Shown here: in pieces, positions 26,255 through 33,804 of the stretch
How the letters are laid out: each line of letters opens with the position of its first letter
Position numbering within the stretch: position 1 is the first letter of the stretch
Assembly (NCBI GenBank): GCA_029243225.1
Contig: JAQWSL010000024.1
Location: 1 to 33,804 of the forward strand
Direction of reading: 5' to 3'
From: Flavobacteriales bacterium
GTDB taxonomy: Bacteria > Bacteroidota > Bacteroidia > Flavobacteriales_D > Parvicellaceae
DNA: 33,804 nucleotides
Made by a program: the position numbers and the translations under genes
Notes under the pieces: generated by a model
What the model was told of the DNA's origin: nothing
The model's input: only the letters and a program-made list of their open reading frames with translations
Databases searched by the model: none

Positions 26255-26436
26255 TACGAGCTTTCAAATGCTTCAAGTATTAAATCATTATAAAAAATAA
26301 AAGAAGAAAGGCACCAAACTTTTAATTTTTCAACTTCATCATTCTTTAACCATGAAATACTTTTCTTGAGTTCTTTGTTGAAAAGAGTTTTGTCAAAACT
26401 AACTTTCGATAAAATTTGTTTGCTGAATTCAAGCAT
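26251..26436 (-). CDS. Small conserved-looking hypothetical protein, 61 residues
   Basis: Predicted as a soluble, mostly helical protein with no signal peptide: [15 protein letters not shown], then [23 protein letters not shown] and a tail [10 protein letters not shown]. From memory, flavobacterial genomes carry small proteins with this KVSFDxxLFxKEL ... WC pattern, so this is likely real; function unknown. Its stop codon overlaps the stop of queG by three bases, in convergent orientation. No clear promoter was seen. Confidence 0.6.
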   Translation of the reverse strand: MLEFSKQILSKVSFDKTLFNKELKKSISWLKNDEVEKLKVWCLSSFIFYNDLILEAFESSY

Positions 26437-26608
26437 ATAATTAGGGTTTATATTAACTAAATAAAAACTGCATTATCTCTAAATTAGATTTATAATCCTT
26501 TGTTTTTAGAGAGAATTGAAATATTAAAAAACAAATCAATGTTAATTTCAATGTTTCACTTTTTAATTTATATATCTATTATAACTGAAATTGAATTAAT
26601 TTTATTTC

Positions 26609-27175
26609 ATGAAAACAATTAAAATTTTTGTTAGCATTGTTTTGCTTTTATGTCTTTTTACGAATTGTAAAGAACAGGAGTTTGAAGAAATTTATTCTGA
26701 ATTGGATGGTGATGAATATTTAGCAGACATGTCTGGTGAAATGAATACCAGAAAGGCAGCAAGACTAATTATTGAAAATAAAATAGACAAGGTTCCAATT
26801 GAATTTCAAGTTTTAATTGCAGATAGTTTAAGTACAAATGATGCCTTTTGGAAAAGAACATATTTAGAGGCACTTTCAAAAACAATTGGCAACTTTAATG
26901 AGAGTCAAAGAAGAGCTATTGGGGCTTCACTTTTTAATTTTTTTATACATCAACCCAAATTATTTCAGGACCAAGTAAAAGAAATGGATTTTGAAAATTC
27001 TGATCTCTTTTTAGAGTTAATGTCAATCGAAATCAATAAACACCTTCAAGATCAGCAAATAACAATAAATAGTATAATTAATTTAGCAATTAAATATTGT
27101 GAGAATTGCAACGATTCAAACATTGATTTTTTAATTAAATACGTGGAACTAGCTCAAAAATTAGTCATAGAATAA
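26609..27175 (+). CDS. Lipoprotein of unknown function
   Basis: 188 residues. Signal peptide with lipobox FTNC at about residue 20 marks a lipoprotein. The mature part is acidic at its start (KEQEFEEIYSELDGDEYLADM) then mostly helical, with repeated SLS / LIADSL / NFFIHQP segments and the pair CENCND near the end. No family recognised. It is convergent with porX, 4 bp from it, and has a 172-bp leader region. Confidence 0.65.
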   Translation: MKTIKIFVSIVLLLCLFTNCKEQEFEEIYSELDGDEYLADMSGEMNTRKAARLIIENKIDKVPIEFQVLIADSLSTNDAFWKRTYLEALSKTIGNFNESQRRAIGASLFNFFIHQPKLFQDQVKEMDFENSDLFLELMSIEINKHLQDQQITINSIINLAIKYCENCNDSNIDFLIKYVELAQKLVIE

Positions 27176-27179
27176 TTAA

Positions 27180-28712
27180 TTATTTGGACTTAAGATGAAC
27201 ATAAGGAATTATCATTTCTTCCATTGAAATTCCACCATGCTGAAAAGTGTTTTTGAAATAATTTACATAATAATTGTAATTATTTGGATAGACAAAAAAC
27301 TTTGATTCCTTAGCAAATAAATAGGTAGAGCTAACATTCATTCTAGGTAAATAAGCGTCTTCAGGATTTCTAATGGCAAGGACATCTTTCTCATTGTAAT
27401 TTAGATTTTTTCCCTGTTTGTACCTCAAATTAGAGTTTGTATTTCGATCACCCACTACTTTGCTAGGATCATCCACTTTAATAGTACCGTGGTCAGTAGT
27501 TATTATTACATCACAATTATTCTCTGCAATCAGTTTGAAAATATCATTTAATGCAGAATGTTCAAACCAACTTAGAGTAAGAGATCGGTAAGCAGATTCA
27601 TCATCTGCAAGCTCTCTAATAACCTCCATATCAGTTCGTGCATGAGAAAGCATATCTACAAAATTATATACAACAACATTAAAATCATTATTTAATAAGT
27701 TGCTGAAATTATTAACCAGCTTTTTCCCCGCATCAAGGTTGGTTATTTTGTTATAAGATGTTTTACAGTTAATGCCATTGTTTGAAAGGTTTGCATTTAA
27801 AAAATCTGCTTCAAATTTATTCTTAGACCCTTCATCGTCTTCATTTTTCCATTTTGAAGGAAAGTGTTTTTGAATTTCAGATGGCATCATCCCAGCAAAT
27901 AACGCATTTCTTGCGTATTGAGTTGCTGTTGGAAGAATACTGTAATACAACGATTCTTCTTTGGCGGTAAACCTTTCCATTAGTATTGGTCTAATTACTT
28001 GCCATTGATCGTACCTTAAATTGTCAATTACAATTAAAAAGGTTTTATCATTTTTGATATTTGGAAAAACTTTTTCTTTTAACAATTCATGAGACATTAA
28101 TGGCCCTTCATTGTTAAACCATTCGGTATAGTTGTTAGCCACATATTTTGAAAACAATTGATTTGCTTCATTTTTTTGCATTTGAAGCACCTCCATCATG
28201 CTTTGGTCAGATTTATCAAACTGTACTTCCCAATAAACTAATCTTTTATAAATATCTACCCAACCATCAAAATCAAGTCGGTCTTGTAAATCCATGGAGA
28301 TTTCTCTAAATTTTTGTTGATAATTAGAGGTAGTTTTTTCGTTTACAAGTCTTTTCCCTTCAAGATTTTTTTTAATGGAAAGCAGGATTTGATTCGGATT
28401 TACTGGCTTAATTAAGTAATCATTTATTCTGCCACCAATAGCACTATCCATAATAGATTCTTCTTCACTTTTAGTAATCATTATTATTGGAACACTGGGT
28501 TTTTCAGCTTTAATAAAATCTAATGTTTCTAAGCCTGTTAGACCCGGCATATTTTCATCTAAAAAAATGATTTCAAAGTCATCCTCTTTCACTAAATCAA
28601 TGGCCTCATTTCCTGATTGCACCGTGGTTACCACATGACCTTTTTTCTCTAAAAACATCACATGTGGTTTTAAAAGGTCAATTTCATCATCTGCCCAAAG
28701 TATTCTTGCCAT
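27180..28712 (-). CDS. porX: T9SS response regulator with PglZ-type phosphatase domain, PorX
   Basis: 510 residues. Receiver domain 1-120 with acidic pocket Asp8-Asp9, phospho-acceptor Asp52 in FLDENMPG, Thr80 and Lys102 (IKPVNP). After a helical linker, an alkaline-phosphatase-superfamily domain (about 220-500) with FLIVIDNLRYDQW, nucleophile region LPTATQYARN (Thr262 or Thr264) and DHGTIKVDDPSKV. In Porphyromonas and Flavobacterium PorX with the histidine kinase PorY controls T9SS genes, and a nucleotide phosphodiesterase activity was described. It may thus control secretion of the Kunitz-FBA protein in this window. It is divergent from the HD-domain and lipid A operon; its coding start overlaps that promoter. 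Confidence 0.95.
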   Translation of the reverse strand: MARILWADDEIDLLKPHVMFLEKKGHVVTTVQSGNEAIDLVKEDDFEIIFLDENMPGLTGLETLDFIKAEKPSVPIIMITKSEEESIMDSAIGGRINDYLIKPVNPNQILLSIKKNLEGKRLVNEKTTSNYQQKFREISMDLQDRLDFDGWVDIYKRLVYWEVQFDKSDQSMMEVLQMQKNEANQLFSKYVANNYTEWFNNEGPLMSHELLKEKVFPNIKNDKTFLIVIDNLRYDQWQVIRPILMERFTAKEESLYYSILPTATQYARNALFAGMMPSEIQKHFPSKWKNEDDEGSKNKFEADFLNANLSNNGINCKTSYNKITNLDAGKKLVNNFSNLLNNDFNVVVYNFVDMLSHARTDMEVIRELADDESAYRSLTLSWFEHSALNDIFKLIAENNCDVIITTDHGTIKVDDPSKVVGDRNTNSNLRYKQGKNLNYNEKDVLAIRNPEDAYLPRMNVSSTYLFAKESKFFVYPNNYNYYVNYFKNTFQHGGISMEEMIIPYVHLKSK

Positions 28713-28737
28713 TTCCTCGTTGAATTAATTAGTTTTG
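28706..28737 (+). promoter_or_regulatory. Consensus Bacteroidota promoter of the HD-lpxD-lpxC/fabZ-lpxA operon
   Basis: TTG at 28706-28708, 21 bp spacer, TAGTTTTG at 28730-28737: full match to the TTG-N19-21-TAnnTTTG consensus. Expected start near 28744, with a leader of about 17 bases to GTG 28760. The -33 element is inside the first codons of porX. Confidence 0.65.
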
Positions 28738-28759
28738 TTACTAACTTAATGAATAAGCA

Positions 28760-29986
28760 GTGAACAATAGTCAAAATAATTTAAAAATTCTAAACGACCC
28801 TGTGTATGGTTTTATTTCATTGCCACACAAAATATTTTTAGATATTATTGATCACCCATATTTCCAAAGGCTTAGAAGAATTAAACAATTAGGGCTATCT
28901 CATTTAGTTTATCCAGGAGCTTTACATACAAGGTTTAATCATGCTGTAGGCTGTGCACATCTAATGACTCAAGCCATAAATACTTTGCAGTTTTTAGGTC
29001 ATGAAATAACTCCTGAAGAAGCAAAAGGTGTTACGTTAGCTATTTTATTACATGATATTGGTCATGGACCATTTTCCCATACATTAGAACACAGTATTGT
29101 TTCAGGCATTAAGCATGAAGAAGTTTCGATTCTTTTTATGAAAGAATTAAATAGAGAGTTTAGAGGTGAACTTGATTTGGCTATTAAGATTTTTTCAGAC
29201 AAATATCATAAGAGATTTCTGCATCAATTAGTTTCCAGTCAATTAGATATGGATAGGTTAGATTATCTAAAAAGAGATAGCTTTTACTCTGGAGTTTCAG
29301 AAGGCGTTGTCAGTAATCAACGAATAATAAAAATGTTTGATGTTGTAAATGACTCTCTTGTTGTGAAACAAAAAGGAATTTATTCTATTGAGAAATTTAT
29401 TGTCGCAAGAAGGTTAATGTATTGGCAAGTATATCTTCATAAAACAGTTTTGAGTGCTGAATTTTTATTGATGAAAATTCTAAAGAGAGCAAAATATATA
29501 GCTTTAGGTGGTGAAATTATTTTTTCTACTACTCCAATGAAAACATTTTTATTCGAAAACATTGATGCTGAAAAACTGAGAGACCCACAAATACTTAGAA
29601 AATTTGCTCAGCTAGATGACATGGATATTTTTGTTTGTATAAAAGAGTGGATTAACAGTTCAGATCCTGTACTAGCAGAACTTTCAAGAATGTTGGTTAC
29701 AAGGAATTTGTTAAAAGTTGAACAGAAAGAAACTCCTTTTACACAGAAAGAAATAGATGAGTTTAAAAATAAATATCACAATCCTTTAAAATTTAATGAT
29801 CGCGAGCTAGAGTATTTTATTTTTCAGGATTCAATGACAAACAATGCGTATGACTCCAATAAGGATGAAATAAAAATCTTATACAAAAATGGAACATTAA
29901 AAGACATTACAGAAGCATCTGATAATTTCAACATTCAGTCTCTTTCTAATCCTGTTAAGAAATACTACTTGTTTCACCCAGAATAA
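28760..29986 (+). CDS. HD domain phosphohydrolase (dGTPase-like)
   Basis: 408 residues starting with GTG 28760; no in-frame ATG upstream. The metal-binding HD domain shows HTRFNHAVG (His61), ILLHDIGHGPFSH (His98-Asp99) and the late Asp in QLDMDRLDYLKRD. The N-terminal LNDPVYGFI and PYFQRLRRIKQLG are typical of the family related to SAMHD1 and dGTP triphosphohydrolases. Substrate in Bacteroidota is unproved. It is first in an operon, 35 bp ahead of lpxD, a gene order common in Bacteroidota. Confidence 0.9.
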   Translation: MNNSQNNLKILNDPVYGFISLPHKIFLDIIDHPYFQRLRRIKQLGLSHLVYPGALHTRFNHAVGCAHLMTQAINTLQFLGHEITPEEAKGVTLAILLHDIGHGPFSHTLEHSIVSGIKHEEVSILFMKELNREFRGELDLAIKIFSDKYHKRFLHQLVSSQLDMDRLDYLKRDSFYSGVSEGVVSNQRIIKMFDVVNDSLVVKQKGIYSIEKFIVARRLMYWQVYLHKTVLSAEFLLMKILKRAKYIALGGEIIFSTTPMKTFLFENIDAEKLRDPQILRKFAQLDDMDIFVCIKEWINSSDPVLAELSRMLVTRNLLKVEQKETPFTQKEIDEFKNKYHNPLKFNDRELEYFIFQDSMTNNAYDSNKDEIKILYKNGTLKDITEASDNFNIQSLSNPVKKYYLFHPE

Positions 29987-30021
29987 ACTTTATAATTATT
30001 GAATATTATTAAATTTGACAA

Positions 30022-31059
30022 ATGGAATTCACTGCACAGCAAATAGCCGATTTATTAAAAGGAAAAATTGAAGGAAATTCCGATGCTTTGGTTAGTGACA
30101 TGGCAAAAATAGAAGAGGGAAAGCCAGGTACAATCACTTTTTTAGCCAACAATAAATACGAAGAATTTATATACACAACTGCTGCAACTATTGCTTTAGT
30201 TAATGAATCTTTTGTTCCTAGTAAAGATTTGCCAAATGATTTAACCTTAATTCGAGTTCCAAATGCATACGAAAGTTTAGCACAACTTCTTGCCTATTAT
30301 GATCAAGTTTCTCAATCACCTAAAGGAATTGAGCAACCCTCTTTTATTTCTGAAAGTGCTAAAGTTGGTAAAGATGTTTACATAGGAGCTTTTGTATACA
30401 TAGGGAATAACGTTGAAATTGAAGATGGCGTTAAAATTTATCCAAACTCTTATGTTGGAGATGGTGTGAAAATTGGAAAGGATTCCTGTTTATTTCCTGG
30501 TGTTAAAGTATATTCAAAATGTCTTATTGGAGAAAATTGCACATTACATTCAGGAGTAATTGTTGGTTCTGATGGATTTGGATTTGTGCCTAACTCGGAA
30601 AATAATTACCAGAAAGTACCTCAAATTGGAAATGTAATTTTGGAAAATTTTGTTGAGATTGGTTCAAATACCACTATTGATCGTGCAACTATGGGGAGCA
30701 CCATTATTAGAAAAGGAGCAAAAATTGACAACCTAATTCAGATTGCTCACAATGTAGATATTGGAGAGAATACAGTTATTGCAGCTCAAACAGGAGTCGC
30801 AGGGTCTACCAAAATCGGTAAAAATGTTATGATTGGAGGACAAGTTGGAATTGTTGGACACATCAAGATTGCAAATGGTGTTAAAATAGCTGCCCAAAGC
30901 GGAATAGGAAATTCAATTAAAAACGAAAATGAAATTGTGCAAGGTTCACCTGCATTTAGTATTGGAGATTTTAAGCGTTGTTATGTTTTGTTTAGAAGCT
31001 TGCCTAAATTAAAAAAACAACTAGATTCAGTTCAAGATGAAATTAAAAATTTTAAATAA
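30022..31059 (+). CDS. lpxD: UDP-3-O-(3-hydroxyacyl)glucosamine N-acyltransferase LpxD
   Basis: 345 residues. Adds the second hydroxyacyl chain in lipid A synthesis. N-terminal uridine-binding domain (about 1-100, EFTAQQIADLLKGKI, ITFLANNKY), then a left-handed beta-helix of hexapeptides with catalytic His243 in AHNVDIG, comparable to E. coli His239, and a C-terminal helix (LFRSLPKLKKQLDSV). The stop overlaps the next ATG (TAATG), so it is coupled to lpxC-fabZ. A TAAATTTG at 30010-30017 also fits a -7 box, but no -33 is seen. Confidence 0.96.
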   Translation: MEFTAQQIADLLKGKIEGNSDALVSDMAKIEEGKPGTITFLANNKYEEFIYTTAATIALVNESFVPSKDLPNDLTLIRVPNAYESLAQLLAYYDQVSQSPKGIEQPSFISESAKVGKDVYIGAFVYIGNNVEIEDGVKIYPNSYVGDGVKIGKDSCLFPGVKVYSKCLIGENCTLHSGVIVGSDGFGFVPNSENNYQKVPQIGNVILENFVEIGSNTTIDRATMGSTIIRKGAKIDNLIQIAHNVDIGENTVIAAQTGVAGSTKIGKNVMIGGQVGIVGHIKIANGVKIAAQSGIGNSIKNENEIVQGSPAFSIGDFKRCYVLFRSLPKLKKQLDSVQDEIKNFK

Positions 31060-32456
31060 TGAGTGATAAACAAAGGACACTTAAGAAAGCATTTTCTCTT
31101 TCCGGTCAAGGCCTTCATACTGGAGAGAAAGTTACTGTAACTATTGAACCGGCACCAGAAAATCATGGATATAAATTCCAACGTATTGATGTTGAAGGAC
31201 AACCAATAATTCCTGCTGATGCGGATTTAGTTACTGATACAAAGAGAGGTACTACTCTTGAAAAAAATGGAGTAAAAGTTTGTACTACAGAGCATTTATT
31301 GGCGGCTCTTTTTGGACTGCAAGTTGACAATGCGCTCATTAAATTAGACGCATTAGAGGTTCCAATTTTAGATGGAAGTGCATTATTATTTGTAAATGAA
31401 ATAGAGAAAGTTGGCATTATCGAACAAAATGCAGACAGAGAATATTTTGAATTTACAGAAAACCAACCCTTTGAAGACTTAGAAAAAGGAATCGAAATTT
31501 TAGCAATCCCATATGATGACTTCAGGGTGACTGTAATGGTAGATTATGATTCAATAGCATTGGGCACTCAGCATGCTACTATGTATCATTTAGGAGAATT
31601 TAAAGAACAAATTTCACCTTGTAGAACATTTGTATTTTTAAGAGAATTGGAGGGCCTTGCTAAGGCCGGTCTTATTAAAGGAGGAGACATAGATAACGCA
31701 ATTGTTTTAGTTGAAAGAGAAGAAGTAGCTCAGGAAGAATTGGACAATTTGGCAAAACTATTAGGGAAAGAACATTTAGATATTCAAATAAAGGGCAACA
31801 CATTAAATAATTGTGAATTAAAATTTATTAATGAACCAGCTAGACATAAATTATTAGACATTATTGGCGACTTAGCATTGGTAGGAAAGCCTATTAAGGG
31901 GCATATTTTAGCTGCAAGACCAGGTCACTCAGGTAACATATCATTTGCAAAAATTATTAAAGAAATCATGAAGAAGCAAAACAAGGAAGGTAAGAAGTTT
32001 GATTTATCAAAAAAACCAGTTTACGATATTAATGACATAGAAAAGTTGCTCCCGCATAGATATCCTTTTTTATTAGTGGATAAAGTAATGGAGATTACTG
32101 ATGAAACTATTATTGGTGTTAAAAACGTTACAATGAATGAGCCTCAATTTACTGGACATTTCCCTGGTAATCCAGTAATGCCTGGCGTTCTGCAAATTGA
32201 AGCAATGGCTCAAACGGGAGGAATATTTTCTTTGTCTAAGGTTGAAGAACCCCATTTATATTCCACTTATTTCATGAAAATTGATAATGTTAAGTTCAAG
32301 AGGAAAGTGGTTCCAGGTGACACCATTGTCTTCGAGTTAAAATTAATATCCCCAATTAGAAGAGGTCTTGTTCATATGGGAGGTAAAGGGTATGTTAATG
32401 GAGAAGTATGTATTGAGGCTGATATGTTGGCTCAGGTTGTTAAAGATAGAGGATAA
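31059..32456 (+). CDS. lpxC/fabZ: Bifunctional LpxC deacetylase / FabZ dehydratase fusion
   Basis: 465 residues. LpxC part (1-310): TEHLLAAL with zinc ligand His79, then AGH-like RHKLLDIIGD with His263 and Asp267 as further zinc ligands. FabZ part (about 320-465): IEKLLPHRYPFLLVD, then GHFPGNPVMPGVLQIEAMAQ with catalytic His367 and Glu381. Thus it removes the acetyl group from UDP-3-O-acyl-GlcNAc, the committed lipid A step, and dehydrates 3-hydroxyacyl-ACP. The fusion is a known Bacteroidota trait. The two activities compete for hydroxyacyl-ACP, which lpxA also uses. Coupled by TAATG to both neighbours. Confidence 0.97.
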   Translation: MSDKQRTLKKAFSLSGQGLHTGEKVTVTIEPAPENHGYKFQRIDVEGQPIIPADADLVTDTKRGTTLEKNGVKVCTTEHLLAALFGLQVDNALIKLDALEVPILDGSALLFVNEIEKVGIIEQNADREYFEFTENQPFEDLEKGIEILAIPYDDFRVTVMVDYDSIALGTQHATMYHLGEFKEQISPCRTFVFLRELEGLAKAGLIKGGDIDNAIVLVEREEVAQEELDNLAKLLGKEHLDIQIKGNTLNNCELKFINEPARHKLLDIIGDLALVGKPIKGHILAARPGHSGNISFAKIIKEIMKKQNKEGKKFDLSKKPVYDINDIEKLLPHRYPFLLVDKVMEITDETIIGVKNVTMNEPQFTGHFPGNPVMPGVLQIEAMAQTGGIFSLSKVEEPHLYSTYFMKIDNVKFKRKVVPGDTIVFELKLISPIRRGLVHMGGKGYVNGEVCIEADMLAQVVKDRG

Positions 32457-33232
32457 TGAGAAGAGATTTATCATATATTCATAAAGATGCTAAAATTGGG
32501 AAAGATGTTGTTATAGATCCTTTTGCTTCAATTTCTGCAGATGTAGTTATCGGAGATGGTACTTGGATAGGTTCAAATGTTGTAATAATGGACGGGGCAA
32601 GAATTGGTGAAAACTGTAAAATATACCCCGGGGCTGTTATCTCTGCTGTTTCCCAAGATTTAAAATATAAAGGAGAATACACTACTACCGAAATAGGAAA
32701 TAATACTACCATTAGGGAATTTGTTACTGTTCATAAAGGAACTACTGATAGACATAAAACCATTGTAGGTAGTAATTGCTTACTGATGGCTTATGTTCAT
32801 GTTGCTCACGATTGTATAATCGGTAACAATGTAATAATAGCAAATTCAACACAACTTGCTGGGCACATTACAATCGATGATTGGGTTATTATTGAAGGAA
32901 TGGTTGGAACTCAACAATTTGTTCATATTGGTGCTCATTCTTTTGTAGCAGGAGGTTCGTTAGTTAGAAAAAATGTACCACCTTTTGTTAAAGCAGCAAG
33001 AGAACCCCTCTCATATGTTGGTGTAAATACTGTTGGCTTAAGAAGAAGAGGATATAGTGATCAGCAAATAATGAATATTGAAGACGCTTATAGGGTTATA
33101 TATGTTCAAAATAGTAATATATCTACAGCAATCAAGGTGGCTGAGTTAGAACTGCCACAATCTGATGAGAAACAAGTTATACTTGACTTTATTAGAAGCT
33201 CTACAAAAGGGATAATGAGAGGATTAAGTTAG
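32456..33232 (+). CDS. lpxA: UDP-N-acetylglucosamine acyltransferase LpxA
   Basis: 258 residues. First enzyme of lipid A synthesis, transferring a 3-hydroxyacyl chain to UDP-GlcNAc. Left-handed beta-helix from residue 1 with repeats such as IGDGTWIG and VVIMDGARIGENC; catalytic His118 in HVAHDCIIG (E. coli His125), then VIIEGMVGTQQFVHIGAHSFVAGGS and a C-terminal helical part (GLRRRGYSDQQI). Last of the lipid A operon; its stop TAG overlaps the stop of the convergent Omp28-like gene in the shared bases TTAG. Confidence 0.97.
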   Translation: MRRDLSYIHKDAKIGKDVVIDPFASISADVVIGDGTWIGSNVVIMDGARIGENCKIYPGAVISAVSQDLKYKGEYTTTEIGNNTTIREFVTVHKGTTDRHKTIVGSNCLLMAYVHVAHDCIIGNNVIIANSTQLAGHITIDDWVIIEGMVGTQQFVHIGAHSFVAGGSLVRKNVPPFVKAAREPLSYVGVNTVGLRRRGYSDQQIMNIEDAYRVIYVQNSNISTAIKVAELELPQSDEKQVILDFIRSSTKGIMRGLS

Positions 33233-33804
33233 GGTGTTAGCTCAGTTTTAATTACTTGGATTACTTCATAAGTATTTCTATCACATAAATAGGTAATAAG
33301 TGATAAATTGTTAATGTCAAAAGTAGAGTCATTAGCAGGATCTGTCAGTTGATAAGAATAGTCATTGTAAAATTTGTCTCCAGCATTTACGTTTCCATTC
33401 ACTATAGCATCTCCCCATGTTCCATTAATGTTATCAGTTAATACAGCATGGTGCTCATATTCCTCTTCAGTAGTTCCATTATTTAGTTTTTGTGGAGCTT
33501 CCACAGCATCCCTAATGAGGTAAATTATTAAATTGTAATCTCCAGATAAAGAGCTGTTAAATTCAGATTCAGTATGGATGAAAAGACCATTTGTTTGAGG
33601 ATAATAGTTGTATTCAAGTTGAATATTTGCAATTAATGAACCTGTTAATTCGTTGGTGACAGCACTTGACCAATCACTGTCAAAAAACCAAACAGAACCT
33701 GCAAAACCATTAGATGTTCTATTAACTGTCCCCATTGGATTGCCAAGAAAGTTTTCCATTTCATTAACATAAATATTTCCAGCAGTTGTTTGAAAATCGG
33801 TAAC
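33229..33804 (-). CDS. Omp28-related outer membrane protein, 5' end outside the window
   Basis: The frame stays open through the right edge, so about 191 C-terminal residues are visible and the start is missing; the ATG at 33757-33759 is internal. The pattern NLIIYLIRDAVEAPQ, then YEHHAVLTDNINGTWGDAI, GDKFYNDYSY and a last strand LSLITYLCDRNTYEVIQV fits the C-terminal half of the Omp28 family, whose members are secreted beta-rich proteins of Bacteroidota. Exact role unknown. Convergent with lpxA with overlapping stops. Confidence 0.7.
   Translation of the reverse strand, partial: VTDFQTTAGNIYVNEMENFLGNPMGTVNRTSNGFAGSVWFFDSDWSSAVTNELTGSLIANIQLEYNYYPQTNGLFIHTESEFNSSLSGDYNLIIYLIRDAVEAPQKLNNGTTEEEYEHHAVLTDNINGTWGDAIVNGNVNAGDKFYNDYSYQLTDPANDSTFDINNLSLITYLCDRNTYEVIQVIKTELTP

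Noticed and set aside
26476-26512. Inverted repeat TCTCTAAA / TTTAGAGA with a 21-base spacer before the lipoprotein gene
   Set aside because: Eight pairs with a long loop in AT-rich DNA; no promoter context or T-run to give it a role.
30010-30017. TAAATTTG box just before lpxD
   Set aside because: Fits the -7 consensus, but the start would fall on the ATG and no -33 element is present; lpxD more likely belongs to the upstream HD-gene transcript.
1-33804. CRISPR arrays, tRNA or rRNA genes, insertion sequences
   Set aside because: I saw no regular spaced repeats, cloverleaf-like blocks, rRNA segments or transposase frames; all gaps between genes are shorter than 300 bases.

Overview
The window looks like a chromosomal segment from a Bacteroidota bacterium, most likely a marine-type member of the order Flavobacteriales. 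The sequence is AT-rich and Shine-Dalgarno signals are weak. Several promoters carry the Bacteroidota -7 box (TAnnTTTG). There is a type IX secretion (T9SS) regulator (PorX), a T9SS C-terminal sorting domain, Alternative Complex III, a fused lpxC-fabZ gene and an Omp28-family gene. The order-level placement is inferred; a family such as Crocinitomicaceae is possible but cannot be shown here. No rRNA, tRNA, CRISPR array, transposase or prophage gene was seen.

Bases 1-4558 (minus strand) hold a 5' portion of a deoxynucleoside kinase gene, a secreted propeller-like protein, a GH3-family acyl-amido synthetase, a 32-residue membrane peptide with its own promoter box, and a two-gene unit of secreted protease inhibitors. 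That unit encodes a T9SS-exported protein with a Kunitz domain and an F-box-associated-like (FBA) domain, followed by a Kazal lipoprotein. Bases 4696-11427 hold a CotH-kinase-like gene, sppA, a folK-deoxynucleoside kinase pair, an OmpA/TPR lipoprotein and a SPOR-like secreted protein, with a clear bidirectional terminator between the last two.

Bases 11653-23637 form one respiratory operon: actABCDEF (Alternative Complex III, quinol to cytochrome c) followed by coxB and coxA (aa3-type oxidase core). It is preceded by a 19-bp palindrome and a -7 box and is closed by a strong intrinsic terminator. That terminator lies inside the 5' end of the next open frame, a barrel-like secreted protein. Together ActABCDEF and CoxAB would pass electrons from menaquinol to oxygen and conserve energy. 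Oxidase subunits III and IV and the haem A synthesis genes are not next to this operon.

Bases 24303-27175 hold ruvB, queG, a small convergent conserved-looking ORF and a lipoprotein. Bases 27180-33232 hold porX, divergent from an operon of an HD phosphohydrolase, lpxD, lpxC-fabZ and lpxA (early lipid A synthesis). The window ends in the 3' part of an Omp28-like gene. Most of this is core genome. The most unusual item is the Kunitz-FBA-T9SS protein at 3356-4558, with its Kazal partner.
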